Positions 1 to 7,655 are shown, counted from the first letter of the stretch. The stretch: 64,000 bases of DNA from Cellulomonas composti (GCF_007990245.1 NZ_BJWG01000006.1:62001-126000), one strand, 5' to 3'. Program-made: numbers and translations. Notes: generated by a model not told the origin, from the sequence alone.

Positions 1-1
1 C

Positions 2-502
2 CTGGGCGTGCTGTGGGCCAAGGCCATCGTGGTCTGGGTCGTCGTGTTCGTCGTCTCGGCGGTGGCCGTCGGGATCGCGATGTCGCTGCAGCGTCTGCTG
101 TTCGACTCGAAGGGCCTGTCGGTCGACCTCGGTGACTCCCAGATCCAGCGCGCGCTGCTCGGCACCGCGCTCTACCTCGCGACGATCGCGCTGCTGGCCT
201 TCGCGCTCGGGGCGCTGCTGCGGCACTCGGCGGCGACGCTCGGCATCGCGCTCGCCGTGCTGATCGTGCTGCCGATCGTGTTCAGCGCGATCCCGTGGGA
301 CCCGCTGCACACGATGTTCCCGTACCTGCCGAACGTCGCGGGCACCCAGATCATGGCGACCGACGCGCAGATCGAGTTCAGCAACGCCGCCAGCGAGGAG
401 CTCCAGGGCCTGTCCGCCTGGGGCGGCTTCGCGGTCCTGTGGGCCTACGTCGTCGTACTGCTGGGCGCCGCGGCGATCCAGCTCAAGCGCCGCGACGCCT
501 GA
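2..502 (+). CDS. ABC-2 type transporter permease, C-terminal part
   Basis: The reading frame is open from the first bases, so the start lies upstream of the window and only about 166 C-terminal residues are present. The protein is strongly hydrophobic, with four or five likely membrane segments: one near the left edge, one around ALYLATIALLAFALGALL, one around LGIALAVLIVLPIVF, and a final one just before a short basic tail ending in LKRRDA. A long extracytoplasmic loop with DPLHTMFPYLPNVAG precedes the last helix. This layout fits the permease subunit of an ABC-2 exporter, whose ATPase partner would usually sit just upstream. The substrate cannot be judged. It runs convergently toward the MFS gene, and a strong hairpin lies between them. 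Confidence 0.75.
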   Translation: MGVLWAKAIVVWVVVFVVSAVAVGIAMSLQRLLFDSKGLSVDLGDSQIQRALLGTALYLATIALLAFALGALLRHSAATLGIALAVLIVLPIVFSAIPWDPLHTMFPYLPNVAGTQIMATDAQIEFSNAASEELQGLSAWGGFAVLWAYVVVLLGAAAIQLKRRDA

Positions 503-520
503 CCGGACCCGCTCCGACGC

Positions 521-563
521 ACGACGACGGCCGCGCCCCGAGGTGGGACGCGGCCGTCGTCGT
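521..563. terminator. Bidirectional terminator hairpin
   Basis: A perfect 15-bp stem (521-535 with 549-563, starting ACGACGACGG) and a 13-nt loop fill the gap between the convergent permease and MFS genes. There is no T run, as is usual for high-G+C actinobacteria. Confidence 0.85.
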
Positions 564-580
564 GCTCGTGGTCGTGATCG

Positions 581-1822
581 TCAGACGAGCTCGAGGGCCT
601 CCTCGGGTGAGCCCTCCGCCGCGCGCGCACCCGCGTTCGCGCGCGACCACAGGACGCGCTCGCCGATGCCGTGCGCGATGACGTGGCCGGCGACGAGGAA
701 CGTCAGCACGCCGAACGCCAGGACGCCGAACGCGAGCCAGAACGGAGCGGTCGGACCGACCTGCTCGGCCAGGATGCCGGCCACGACGGGCGCGGGCGCG
801 GCACAGCCCCACCGCACGAGGTTGAACGACCCGGTCGTGACGCGCCGGTCGGGTGAGCCGGTCGCGAGCGCCAGGTCGGTGAGGTTCGCGTTCGCGACGC
901 CCATGCACACGCCCGCGAGCACGAGGAACGCGACCGCGACCGGCGTCGCGTGGCTCGTCGCCAGTCCGACGAGCGTGCCCAGCAGGACGACGAGCGCGAA
1001 CCCGACGGTCTGCACGGCCCCGAACCGGTGCGCCAGGCGGTGCCCGACGACGAGGATGCCGACCGCCATGCCGACACCCCACGCGGTGAACACGAGCCCG
1101 AGCGGGACCACGCCGAGCCCGAGGAACACGGGCGTGTAGCCGAGCACGACGAAGAAGACGAAGTTGTACGTGCCGGTGATGACGCACAGCAGCACGAACC
1201 CGGTGCGGCGGAACGGCTGCCACACCTCGCGCAGCCGCAGCGACGCGGGCATCACCTCGGGGTCGCGCAGCCGGGTCACGGACAGCACGAGCGCGACGAT
1301 CATGAACAGCCCGCACAGCAGGAACGGGAACCGCCAGCTGATCTGGCCGAGCAGGCCACCGAGCAGCGGGCCGAGCGCGAAGCCCAGGCCGAGCGCGGTC
1401 TCGAACAGCTCGACGGCCCAGGCCCGGTCGTTCGCGAGCGAGACCAGGAGCACCATCGCCGTGGCGAAGAACATCGCGTTGCCCAGCCCCCACAGGCCGC
1501 GCAGCGCGGCGAGCTGGCCGATGCTGCCCGCGAGCGACGCGAGGATCGCCGAGACCGCGACGACGCTGACCCCGAGCGAGAGCACGCGCTTGTAGCCGAA
1601 CCGTCCCGTCAGCATCACGGCGGGGATCATGCCGACGGCCATCACCGCGATGTACGCCGTGAACAACAGCTCGACCTGCCAGGTGCTGGCGCCCAGCTCG
1701 GCGCCGATCGCGGGCAGGATGGGGTCCACGATCGCGATGCCCGCGATCGCGAAGAACGCGGTGAGGGCGGTCGCGAGGATCGCGGTGCGGTGCGGTTCGT
1801 TGCGTCGTGCGGTGGTGGTCAC
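581..1822 (-). CDS. MFS transporter (drug/metabolite efflux type)
   Basis: A 413-residue major facilitator protein with about twelve membrane segments. The first helix ends in IVDPILPAIGAELGAS, and the loop between helices 2 and 3 carries the family-like GRFGYKRVLSLGV (a G-x-x-x-D/G-R-x-G-R-R variant). This is typical of proton-coupled exporters of the DHA1/ACDE type. The start is GTG at 1822, with AGGA nine bases upstream. It is divergent from a MarR regulator, and the 70 bp between them holds an imperfect 25-bp palindrome, so repression by that MarR and relief by a ligand is the likely control. The substrate is unknown; a specific resistance assignment is not supported. Confidence 0.85.
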   Translation of the reverse strand: MTTTARRNEPHRTAILATALTAFFAIAGIAIVDPILPAIGAELGASTWQVELLFTAYIAVMAVGMIPAVMLTGRFGYKRVLSLGVSVVAVSAILASLAGSIGQLAALRGLWGLGNAMFFATAMVLLVSLANDRAWAVELFETALGLGFALGPLLGGLLGQISWRFPFLLCGLFMIVALVLSVTRLRDPEVMPASLRLREVWQPFRRTGFVLLCVITGTYNFVFFVVLGYTPVFLGLGVVPLGLVFTAWGVGMAVGILVVGHRLAHRFGAVQTVGFALVVLLGTLVGLATSHATPVAVAFLVLAGVCMGVANANLTDLALATGSPDRRVTTGSFNLVRWGCAAPAPVVAGILAEQVGPTAPFWLAFGVLAFGVLTFLVAGHVIAHGIGERVLWSRANAGARAAEGSPEEALELV

Positions 1823-1833
1823 GCGGCCGTCCT

Positions 1834-1858
1834 AGTTCTCTGTATGATGCAGGTAACT
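1834..1858. promoter_or_regulatory. MarR-type operator palindrome overlapping a -10 box
   Basis: The arms AGTT..CTG.AT and AT.CAG..AACT pair around a central base (9 of 12 symmetric positions). The sequence TATGAT (1843-1848), close to a -10 consensus toward marR, lies in its centre. It is placed between the divergent MFS and marR genes, as expected for an autoregulated MarR operator. Binding is inferred. Confidence 0.55.
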
Positions 1859-1892
1859 CGTGGGACGATACACCTACCTCCGGAGGGTCGGC

Positions 1893-2333
1893 ATGGACGA
1901 GGCGGTCAGGGACGTCGAGCTGCAGGTCGCGATGCTGCTGCGGCTCGCCGACCGCAACCGGCGCAGCAACGTCCGGCTCGACCGGACGCTCGAGCGCTCC
2001 GCCTACCTCGCCCTCCTGCGGCTCGCGGAGGTCGGCCCGCTGGCTATCAACGAGATCGCCGAGCACCTGCGCCTCGACGCGTCGACGGTGACCCGGCAGG
2101 TCCTCGCGATGGAGTCGGCGGGGTATGTGAGCCGAGGCCGCGACGACGCCGACGCGCGCCGCTCCGTCATCGCGATGACCCCCGCCGGCCGCGCCGCGCT
2201 CGACGGCACGCGGGAGGCGCGCGCGAGCGTCTACGCCGAGCTGCTCGCCGACTGGGACGACGCCGAACGGCGCGTCCTCGCGGACGCGCTGGCCCGCCTC
2301 AACGACTCCCTCGACCGAGGCATAGGGCGTTGA
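1893..2333 (+). CDS. MarR family transcriptional regulator
   Basis: The product has 146 residues and a MarR winged-helix fold. A dimerisation helix leads, then an HTH around residues 50-70 (LAINEIAEHLRLDASTVTRQ) and the wing SRGRDDADARRSVIAMT, whose D-x-R motif is typical of the family. The start at 1893 is chosen because GGAGGG lies at 1882-1887; an upstream in-frame start at 1860 has no such site. It is divergent from the MFS exporter and probably represses both itself and the exporter through the palindrome between them. The ligand is unknown. Confidence 0.9.
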   Translation: MDEAVRDVELQVAMLLRLADRNRRSNVRLDRTLERSAYLALLRLAEVGPLAINEIAEHLRLDASTVTRQVLAMESAGYVSRGRDDADARRSVIAMTPAGRAALDGTREARASVYAELLADWDDAERRVLADALARLNDSLDRGIGR

Positions 2334-2387
2334 CGACACCCCAGGGCGTGCCCAACGGGGCACGACCCGGACGCCGCACACTGGAAC

Positions 2388-2406
2388 CGAGGTTAGGCTC
2401 ACCTAC
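2388..2406 (+). promoter_or_regulatory. Iron box (DmdR/IdeR-type operator)
   Basis: The sequence CGAGGTTAGGCTCACCTAC matches 15 of 19 positions of the known actinobacterial iron box TTAGGTTAGGCTAACCTAA. It ends one base before the ATG of the siderophore-interacting protein and includes TAGGCT (2394-2399), a plausible -10 box, so repressor binding would block the promoter. Iron-dependent repression is inferred from this match and from the gene's family. Confidence 0.8.
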
Positions 2407-2407
2407 C

Positions 2408-3268
2408 ATGACCGACACCGGCGGGCGCCCCGCCCGACCCGCACCCGCCCTCAGCCACGTGGTCCGTACCGAGCGGCTGACCCCGGGCCTCGTCCGGGTC
2501 GTGCTCGGCGGCGAGACGCTCGCGCCGTTCGTCCCGAACCCGCACGCCGACTCCTACGTCAAACTCATGTTCCTGCCGCCGGGGCCACGTCCGCTCACCG
2601 CCGACGGCCGCCTCGACGCGGACACGGTCAAGGCGGCGCTGCCCGACGGCGTGGTCCCCCGCCTGCGCGCGTACACGGTGCGCGCCTTCGACGCGGCGGC
2701 GCTCGAGCTCACGCTCGACGTCGTCGTGCACGGCGACGAGGGTCTCGCGGGACCCTGGGCGGCGAGCGCGCGACCCGGCGACGAGGCCCTCGTTCTCGGG
2801 CCCGGTGGCGGCTGGTCGCCCGACCCGGCAGTCGACCACCACCTGCTCATCGGCGACGTGAGCGCGCTGCCGGCGATCGCCGTCGGCCTCGAGCGGCTCG
2901 GCCGCGACACGCGCGGCGACGCCGTGATCGAGGTCCAGCACGCGCACGACGAGCTGGCGCTGGACGCCCCGTCCGGCATCCGCGTGCACTGGGTGCACAC
3001 CGACGACGACGTCCCGGGTGCGCGGCTCGTCGCGGCAGCGCGCGCCCTGCCGTGGCCGGACGGGACGGTCGGCGTCTTCCTGCACGGCGAGGCCGGTGCG
3101 GTGCGCGACCTGCGCAGCTATCTGCGGGTCGACCGCGCGGTCCCCCGCGAGCGCATGTCCGTCTCCGGGTACTGGCGCCTCGGCGTCGACGACGAGGGCT
3201 GGCGCCGCGCCAAGGCGCAGTGGTCCACCTCGATCGAGGAGGCCGAGGCGGCCGCCGGCCTGGGCTGA
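2408..3268 (+). CDS. Siderophore-interacting protein (ferric-siderophore reductase, SIP family)
   Basis: The 286-residue protein has the SIP/ViuB layout. An FAD-binding beta-barrel comes first (RVVLGGETLAPF, then PHADSYVKLMF and the flavin-contacting RLRAYTVRAFD). A C-terminal NAD(P)H-binding domain follows (LLIGDVSALPAIAVGLERL), with the family ending SVSGYWRLGVDDEGWR near residues 255-270. Family members release iron from internalised ferric siderophores by reduction. No Shine-Dalgarno precedes the ATG, and a -10-like TAGGCT lies only nine bases upstream, so the mRNA may be leaderless. The overlapping iron box predicts expression under iron starvation. No siderophore transporter is visible nearby. 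Confidence 0.92.
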   Translation: MTDTGGRPARPAPALSHVVRTERLTPGLVRVVLGGETLAPFVPNPHADSYVKLMFLPPGPRPLTADGRLDADTVKAALPDGVVPRLRAYTVRAFDAAALELTLDVVVHGDEGLAGPWAASARPGDEALVLGPGGGWSPDPAVDHHLLIGDVSALPAIAVGLERLGRDTRGDAVIEVQHAHDELALDAPSGIRVHWVHTDDDVPGARLVAAARALPWPDGTVGVFLHGEAGAVRDLRSYLRVDRAVPRERMSVSGYWRLGVDDEGWRRAKAQWSTSIEEAEAAAGLG

Positions 3269-3275
3269 GCGAGGC

Positions 3276-3314
3276 GGTCTCGTCGGACGCTCTCGTCGGG
3301 CGCTCTCGTCGGAC
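3276..3314. repeat. 13-bp tandem repeat, three copies
   Basis: Three adjacent copies of GSTCTCGTCGGRC (3276-3288, 3289-3301, 3302-3314) begin seven bases after the siderophore-interacting gene stop. No hairpin or gene is evident in them. Confidence 0.8.
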
Positions 3315-3329
3315 GGGGTGACGCGAACG

Positions 3330-3403
3330 TGCCCCCGCGCGGGCTCGAACCGCGACTGGACCGGGTTTAAGCCGGCTGCCTCTGCCGATTGGGCTACGGG
3401 GGC
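3330..3403 (-). tRNA. tRNA with anticodon UAA (Leu by codon) but class I body
   Basis: The minus strand gives a 74-nt cloverleaf. The acceptor stem is a perfect 7-bp GCCCCCG/CGGGGGC with discriminator A. The D arm is GCCC-AATCGGCAG-AGGC with one mismatch. The anticodon arm is GCCGG-CTTAAAC-CCGGT, and the T arm is CGCGG-TTCGAGC-CCGCG. Position 33 is T, and positions 34-36 are TAA, reading UUA leucine codons. The variable region is only CCAGT (5 nt), whereas bacterial leucine tRNAs normally have a long extra arm. No CCA is encoded. It lies beside ndh and is read in the same direction. The amino acid it carries cannot be settled from sequence alone. Confidence 0.85.
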
Positions 3404-3425
3404 CTGGCGGCATCCTGACAGACGA

Positions 3426-3460
3426 CGAGCCCCCGGCCGGTCTCCCGGCGCGGGGGCTCG
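3426..3460 (-). terminator. Terminator of ndh
   Basis: CGAGCCCCCG (3426-3435) pairs perfectly with CGGGGGCTCG (3451-3460). A second inner stem GCCGG/CCGGC around TCTC extends it to about 15 bp. It lies 24 bp past the ndh stop and just before the tRNA gene. Confidence 0.85.
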
Positions 3461-3483
3461 CGCGACGCACTCGTCGGAGGCGG

Positions 3484-4944
3484 TCAGCTCGCGTTCTTGG
3501 CCGTGCTCGCGCCGCCGACCGACGGGTCTTTCTCGCCGGGCTCGACGACGCGCGGCCGCGGCGGCACGGACGCGGCGCGGAACTCCGCGCGCGGGTCGTG
3601 CAGCGAACCCAGCGGGACCACCTCGCGGCGCAGCAGGAGCGAGCCGGTCCAGCCCGCCATGATGCGCAACTTGCGGTTCACGGTCGGCATCGCGAACACG
3701 TGGTAGGTGCGGTGCAGGACCCACGCCGGGAAGCCGCGGACCTTGATCTTGCCGAACATCTGCGCGACGCCCTTGTACATCCCGAGCGACGCGACCGCAC
3801 CCACGTTCCGGTGCTTGTACTCGGTGGGCTCGGCGCTGCGCAGCACGCGTGCCAGGTTGTCGCCGAGGTGGTTGCCCTCGCGCAGCGCGTGCTGCGCGTT
3901 CGGCGGGCAGAACTGGCCGGGGTTGTACAGGTCGGGCACGGCCGCGCAGTCGCCCGCGGCGTACGCGTCCGCGACCACGGTGCCGTCCGCCTCGACGACC
4001 TGCAGCCGCGCGTTGGTGGTGACGCGGCCGAGCTGGTCGAGCGGCAGGTCGGACTGCTGCAGCACGGGGTTGGCCTTCACGCCGGCGGTCCACACGATGG
4101 TGTCGGCGTCGAGCTCCACGCCCGTCGACAGCACGACGTGGCCGTCGACGCAGCTCGACAGGAAGGTCGACAGGTGGATCTCGATGTTGCGCTTGCGCAG
4201 CTGCTCGAGCGTGTAGCCGCCGAGCTCCTCGGACACCTCGGGCAGGATCCGCGGGCTGCCCTCGACGAGCACGAAGCGCAGCTCGTCCTGCTCGACCTGC
4301 TTGTAGTGCCGGACGTTGTAGCGCGCGATGTCCTCGAGCTCGGCGAGCGCCTCGACGCCCGCGAAGCCGCCGCCGACGAACACGAACGTCAGCATCCGGC
4401 GGCGCAGCTCCGGGTCCCAGGTCGAGGCGGCCAGGTCGATGCGGTTGAGCACGTGGTTGCGGACCGCGATGGCCTCCTCCACGTTCTTGAACCCGACCGC
4501 CTGCTCCGCCAGGCCCGGGATCGGCAGCGTGCGCGCGACCGACCCGAGGCCGACCACCAGGTGGTCGTAGGTGATCCAGTACGGCTCGCCCTCCTCGGGC
4601 GTGATCTCGACCGTGCGCTCGGCGTGGTGGACCTGCGAGACCTTGCCCTGCAGCACGTCGACGCCCTTGAGCGCGCGGCGGTGCGGGGCGACGACGTTGC
4701 GCGGGTCGATCGAACCCGCCGCAGCCTCCGGCAGGAACGGCGCGTACGTCATGTACGGGCGGGGGTCGACGACGACGATCGCGGCCTCGCGGCGCCCCAG
4801 ACGCTTGCGCAGCCGGCGTGCGGTGTACATCCCGACGGTGCCGCCGCCGAGGATGACGACGCGGGGCACCTTGCGGGGCTTGCCGACGCGGGCCTTCGCT
4901 GCGGTCTCGACGGAGTCGATCGTGCTCGGGGCAGAATGCGGCAT
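3484..4944 (-). CDS. ndh: Type II NADH dehydrogenase (NADH:quinone oxidoreductase)
   Basis: A 486-residue flavoprotein with two Rossmann dinucleotide folds. FAD binds near the N-terminus (VVILGGGTVGMYTARRL, about residues 30-46), and NADH binds near residues 190-205 (FVFVGGGFAGVEALAELE). AYAAGDCAAVPDLY is the conserved C-terminal FAD contact. NDH-2 enzymes pass electrons from NADH to menaquinone at the inner membrane face without pumping protons. The first 25 residues (PSTIDSVETAAKARVGKPRK) are an ordinary disordered extension. The gene is followed by a strong terminator and the tRNA gene; ppx lies upstream in the same direction but 113 bp away, so it probably has its own promoter. Confidence 0.93.
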   Translation of the reverse strand: MPHSAPSTIDSVETAAKARVGKPRKVPRVVILGGGTVGMYTARRLRKRLGRREAAIVVVDPRPYMTYAPFLPEAAAGSIDPRNVVAPHRRALKGVDVLQGKVSQVHHAERTVEITPEEGEPYWITYDHLVVGLGSVARTLPIPGLAEQAVGFKNVEEAIAVRNHVLNRIDLAASTWDPELRRRMLTFVFVGGGFAGVEALAELEDIARYNVRHYKQVEQDELRFVLVEGSPRILPEVSEELGGYTLEQLRKRNIEIHLSTFLSSCVDGHVVLSTGVELDADTIVWTAGVKANPVLQQSDLPLDQLGRVTTNARLQVVEADGTVVADAYAAGDCAAVPDLYNPGQFCPPNAQHALREGNHLGDNLARVLRSAEPTEYKHRNVGAVASLGMYKGVAQMFGKIKVRGFPAWVLHRTYHVFAMPTVNRKLRIMAGWTGSLLLRREVVPLGSLHDPRAEFRAASVPPRPRVVEPGEKDPSVGGASTAKNAS

Positions 4945-5057
4945 ACCTCAACGGTATCCGTGTGTCCGCAGACCGCAGCGGCCGGGAGCGGTGACGCTGC
5001 GCACAACGACGGCTCCGGGCATGTGAGTCTTCTCACGGCCGGTGCCCTGCGCCGCGC

Positions 5058-6029
5058 TCAGCCGACGAACCGCTCCGCGGCGCTCCACGCGATGCCGTCG
5101 AGGATGTCGTGCTCCGAGGTCACCGTGCCGGTGAGCGTCCCGCCGGCGGCGGCGACCTCGTCACGCACCCTGCGCACGACCTCGCCCCACACGAGCGCGC
5201 CCGCGCCGATCACGTCCACGCGACCCGGGTGCATGAACCCGAGCGCCGCGCGCTGCTCACGTGAGCGGTGCAGCAGGTCGTCGCACGCGGCGAGGGTCTG
5301 CTCGACCGTGAGCTGCGCGCCGTCGATCCGGCTCGGCAGGTAGGTCGCCAGGCCGAGCGCGTGCGCCGTCACGGTCGTCACCGAACCGGCCAGCCCGACG
5401 AGCGTGACCGCGCGACCCAGCGGCACCACGCGCGCCGCCTCGTCGAGCGCGGCCCGCACGTCGGCGGTCGCCGCCGCCACCTCGTCGGGCGTGGGCGGGT
5501 CGGCGCGAAGGTGACGTTCGGTCAGCCGGACGCAGCCCACGTCCATCGACCACGCCGCCTCGGGTGCGTCGACGCCCAGCACCAGCTCGGTCGAGCCGCC
5601 GCCCAGGTCGACCACCAGGTAGGGGCCGGGGTGGTGCGCGGCGACCACGCCCGTCGCACCGCGGAACGAGAGCTGTGCCTCCTCGGTCCCGGCCACGACC
5701 TCCGGCTCGACGCCGATCGCGGCGTGCACGCCGGCGACGAAGTCCGCCCGGTTCTCCGCGTCCCGCGACGCCGACGTCGCGACGAACCGCACCGTGGCCG
5801 CGCCCAGCTCCTCGCACCGCTGCGCGTAGCGCCGCGTCGCGTCCAGCGTCCGCTCGAGCGCCTCCGGAGCGATCCGGCCGGTGCGGTCGACCCCCTGGCC
5901 GAGCCGCACGACCTCCTGACGCCGGTCGAGGTCGACGAGCGTCCCCGCCGCAAGGTCGACGTCGGCGACCAGGAGCCGGATGGAGTTCGTCCCGCAGTCG
6001 ATGGCTGCCACGCGCGTCACGGCGGACAT
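5058..6029 (-). CDS. ppx: Exopolyphosphatase / Ppx-GppA phosphatase
   Basis: The 323-residue protein has the ASKHA phosphatase signatures: AAIDCGTNSIRLLVADV at residues 8-24 (first phosphate loop) and DLGGGSTELVLG near residue 145 (second phosphate loop). The length is that of short actinobacterial Ppx proteins, which have only the catalytic domains. The family removes terminal phosphate from polyphosphate or pppGpp. The start ATG at 6029 is used; a GTG four codons later would also keep the fold. In many actinobacteria this gene follows the DUF501 gene, as here, so eno/ftsB/DUF501/ppx is a known gene neighbourhood. Confidence 0.92.
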   Translation of the reverse strand: MSAVTRVAAIDCGTNSIRLLVADVDLAAGTLVDLDRRQEVVRLGQGVDRTGRIAPEALERTLDATRRYAQRCEELGAATVRFVATSASRDAENRADFVAGVHAAIGVEPEVVAGTEEAQLSFRGATGVVAAHHPGPYLVVDLGGGSTELVLGVDAPEAAWSMDVGCVRLTERHLRADPPTPDEVAAATADVRAALDEAARVVPLGRAVTLVGLAGSVTTVTAHALGLATYLPSRIDGAQLTVEQTLAACDDLLHRSREQRAALGFMHPGRVDVIGAGALVWGEVVRRVRDEVAAAGGTLTGTVTSEHDILDGIAWSAAERFVG

Positions 6030-6056
6030 CCTCGCATCCCCGAGCGACGCCGTGCC

Positions 6057-6137
6057 GACCGGTTCGCCGACCGGTTCGCCGGGCCGTTCGCGCCGAGCTG
6101 TTCGTGCCGAGCCGTTCGCGTCAGACGTTCGCGCCGA
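6057..6137. repeat. Degenerate 12-14-bp tandem repeats with GTTCG core
   Basis: Two perfect copies of GACCGGTTCGCC (6057-6068, 6069-6080) are followed by units of about 14 bp: GCCGTTCGCGCCGA (6083-6096), GCTGTTCGTGCCGA (6097-6110), and weaker copies to 6137. They fill the ppx/DUF501 gap. A related 14-bp repeat occurs at 14038. Confidence 0.75.
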
Positions 6138-6141
6138 GCGC

Positions 6142-6636
6142 TCAGCAGGTGCAGCGGTCGGGCCGCCAGGTCTCGCGGATCAGCGCGAGCGCCTCGTCGC
6201 CCAGCGGGTTCACCCCGGGTCCCGCCGCGAGCGCATGCCCGACGAGCACGTGCAGGCACTTGACGCGCGTCGGCATCCCGCCGGCCGAGATGCCCGCGAT
6301 CTCCTCGACGTGACCGAGCTCCTCGCGGTCCGCCAGATAGGCCTCGTGCGCGCGCCGATAGGCCGCCGCGAGCTCGTCGTCGTGCTCGAGCCGGGCGGTC
6401 CACTCCTTCATCAGCCCCGACGCCTCGAGCGTGCTCACCGCCGCGACGGCCTGCGGGTTGGTCAGGTAGTACGTCGTCGGGAAGGGCGTGCCGTCGTCGA
6501 GCCGCGGTGCCGTGCGCACGACGAGCGGGCGACCGCACACGCAGCGCGCCGCGACGCCGACGACGCCCCGCGGCGGGCGGCCGAGCTGCTCGGCGAGCAC
6601 CTCGAGGTCACGGTCGGTCACCGGTGTGGACGGCAC
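6142..6636 (-). CDS. DUF501 family protein
   Basis: A 164-residue cytosolic protein of the DUF501 family, which is nearly universal in actinobacteria beside eno, ftsB and ppx. Conserved features are the N-terminal DLEVLAEQLGRPPRGVVGVAARC, the paired cysteines in CVCGRPLVV (about residues 32-40), the FPTTYYLTNP segment, ISAGGMPTRVKCLHVLVGH, and a C-terminal CTC. The cysteines suggest a metal or redox site, but no function is established for the family. GTG 6636 is used as start; another GTG six codons in is possible. Only three bases separate it from the ftsB-like stop, so the two genes are surely co-transcribed and probably translationally coupled. Confidence 0.88.
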   Translation of the reverse strand: MPSTPVTDRDLEVLAEQLGRPPRGVVGVAARCVCGRPLVVRTAPRLDDGTPFPTTYYLTNPQAVAAVSTLEASGLMKEWTARLEHDDELAAAYRRAHEAYLADREELGHVEEIAGISAGGMPTRVKCLHVLVGHALAAGPGVNPLGDEALALIRETWRPDRCTC

Positions 6637-6639
6637 GGC

Positions 6640-7590
6640 TCAGCCTCCCGCGCTCGGCGCGACGCTCGGCGCCGTGCTCGGCCTGCTGTCCGGCACCGTC
6701 GCGCCGGCCTCGTCGGACGGATCGGCGGTCCCGACCGTCCCCGCGACGGTCACCGAGTCCCACACCGCGGTGTACCAGGGCACCAGCGGCGCGGCCGCCT
6801 CCGCATCGGTGGCCGGCTCGTCGGTGGTCTCGGGTGCGTCCGCGATGATCTCGGGGTCGACGACCCGGTACGGCGTCTCGCCCGGCATCACGTACGACAA
6901 CCGCTCACGCGCCTGTGCCGCGATGTACGCCGGGTCGTCCCAGCGCGCCGACTCCGCGAGCAGGTCCTCGTTGCGCTCACGAGCCGCGGCGACCTGCGCG
7001 CGCAGCTCGCGCACGTCCGACTGCTGGCGCAGGTACGTGTGCAGCGTGGGGTAGACGAGCACGAACGCCATCACCGCGACGATGCCCAGGACCATCGAAC
7101 GCACCGTGAGCAGCCGCGGCGCGCGGGCCTGCACCCGCGCCGCGCGGATCCCGCGCGGTGGCGTCGCCGGGCGGCCGCCCGGTCGGCTCGTCGGGCGGGC
7201 ACCCGCCGGGCCGGAGCCCGCGGTGCGACCGCTCGAGCGCGGTGCGGCGGTCGGCGACGGCACCCGAACCGGCCGCTTCGCCGCGGGCGGCTTCGAGGCC
7301 GACGGCTCCGAGGCGGACTGCTTCGAGGTCGACGGCATCTGGGCCGACGGCTTCGAGGCCGACGACTTCGACGTGCCCTGCGCGGCGGCGGGCGGCTTCG
7401 CCCCCTGCTGCCTCGACGCGGGCTGCGTCGAAGAGGGCTGCGCCGAGGAGGTCTGCATCGAGGAAGGCTGAGGCTCCGGCACCGCCGACCCGCCCGTCGT
7501 CGGGCGCGGCCGGGCGGGGCGCGCCACCGGTCGCGCGCTCGCCGGGCGGCCCGCTGAGCGCGGGTCGAGCGGGCGGCGAGCGGTGGGCAT
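6640..7590 (-). CDS. FtsB/DivIC-like septum formation initiator with long N-terminal extension
   Basis: The 316-residue protein has one membrane helix near residues 165-185 (SMVLGIVAVMAFVLVYPTL). A coiled coil follows (LRQQSDVRELRAQVAAARERNEDLL), then the family segment DPAYIAAQARERLSYVMPGE. This is the core of DivIC/FtsB proteins, which join FtsL and FtsQ at the division site. About 160 residues before the helix are low in complexity and rich in Ser, Ala, Pro and Lys (repeats such as SKPSAQMPSTSKQSASEPSA), and an acidic, proline-rich tail of about 65 residues ends it. Typical FtsB proteins are near 100-200 residues. It sits between the HAAS protein gene and DUF501 in one direction. Confidence 0.87.
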   Translation of the reverse strand: MPTARRPLDPRSAGRPASARPVARPARPRPTTGGSAVPEPQPSSMQTSSAQPSSTQPASRQQGAKPPAAAQGTSKSSASKPSAQMPSTSKQSASEPSASKPPAAKRPVRVPSPTAAPRSSGRTAGSGPAGARPTSRPGGRPATPPRGIRAARVQARAPRLLTVRSMVLGIVAVMAFVLVYPTLHTYLRQQSDVRELRAQVAAARERNEDLLAESARWDDPAYIAAQARERLSYVMPGETPYRVVDPEIIADAPETTDEPATDAEAAAPLVPWYTAVWDSVTVAGTVGTADPSDEAGATVPDSRPSTAPSVAPSAGG

Positions 7591-7655
7591 GCCTTGATTC
7601 TGCCTGCGCAGTCCCGGATACCCGCGCACCCACCGCCCGCTCGTCGTGTCCCGCG

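Noticed and set aside
581..1822. Chloramphenicol or other named drug resistance for the MFS gene.
   Set aside because: Only the general exporter fold is visible; no motif points to a specific drug.
1860..1892. Upstream start of the MarR regulator at 1860.
   Set aside because: It lacks a ribosome site, whereas GGAGGG lies before the ATG at 1893.
483..2402. Long open frames opposite or out of frame with the MFS, mfd, pntA, giant secreted protein and other genes (up to about 1650 codons).
   Set aside because: They are products of extreme G+C content. They show Arg/Ala/Gly/Pro-rich translations without domains, while the opposite frame has clear family motifs.
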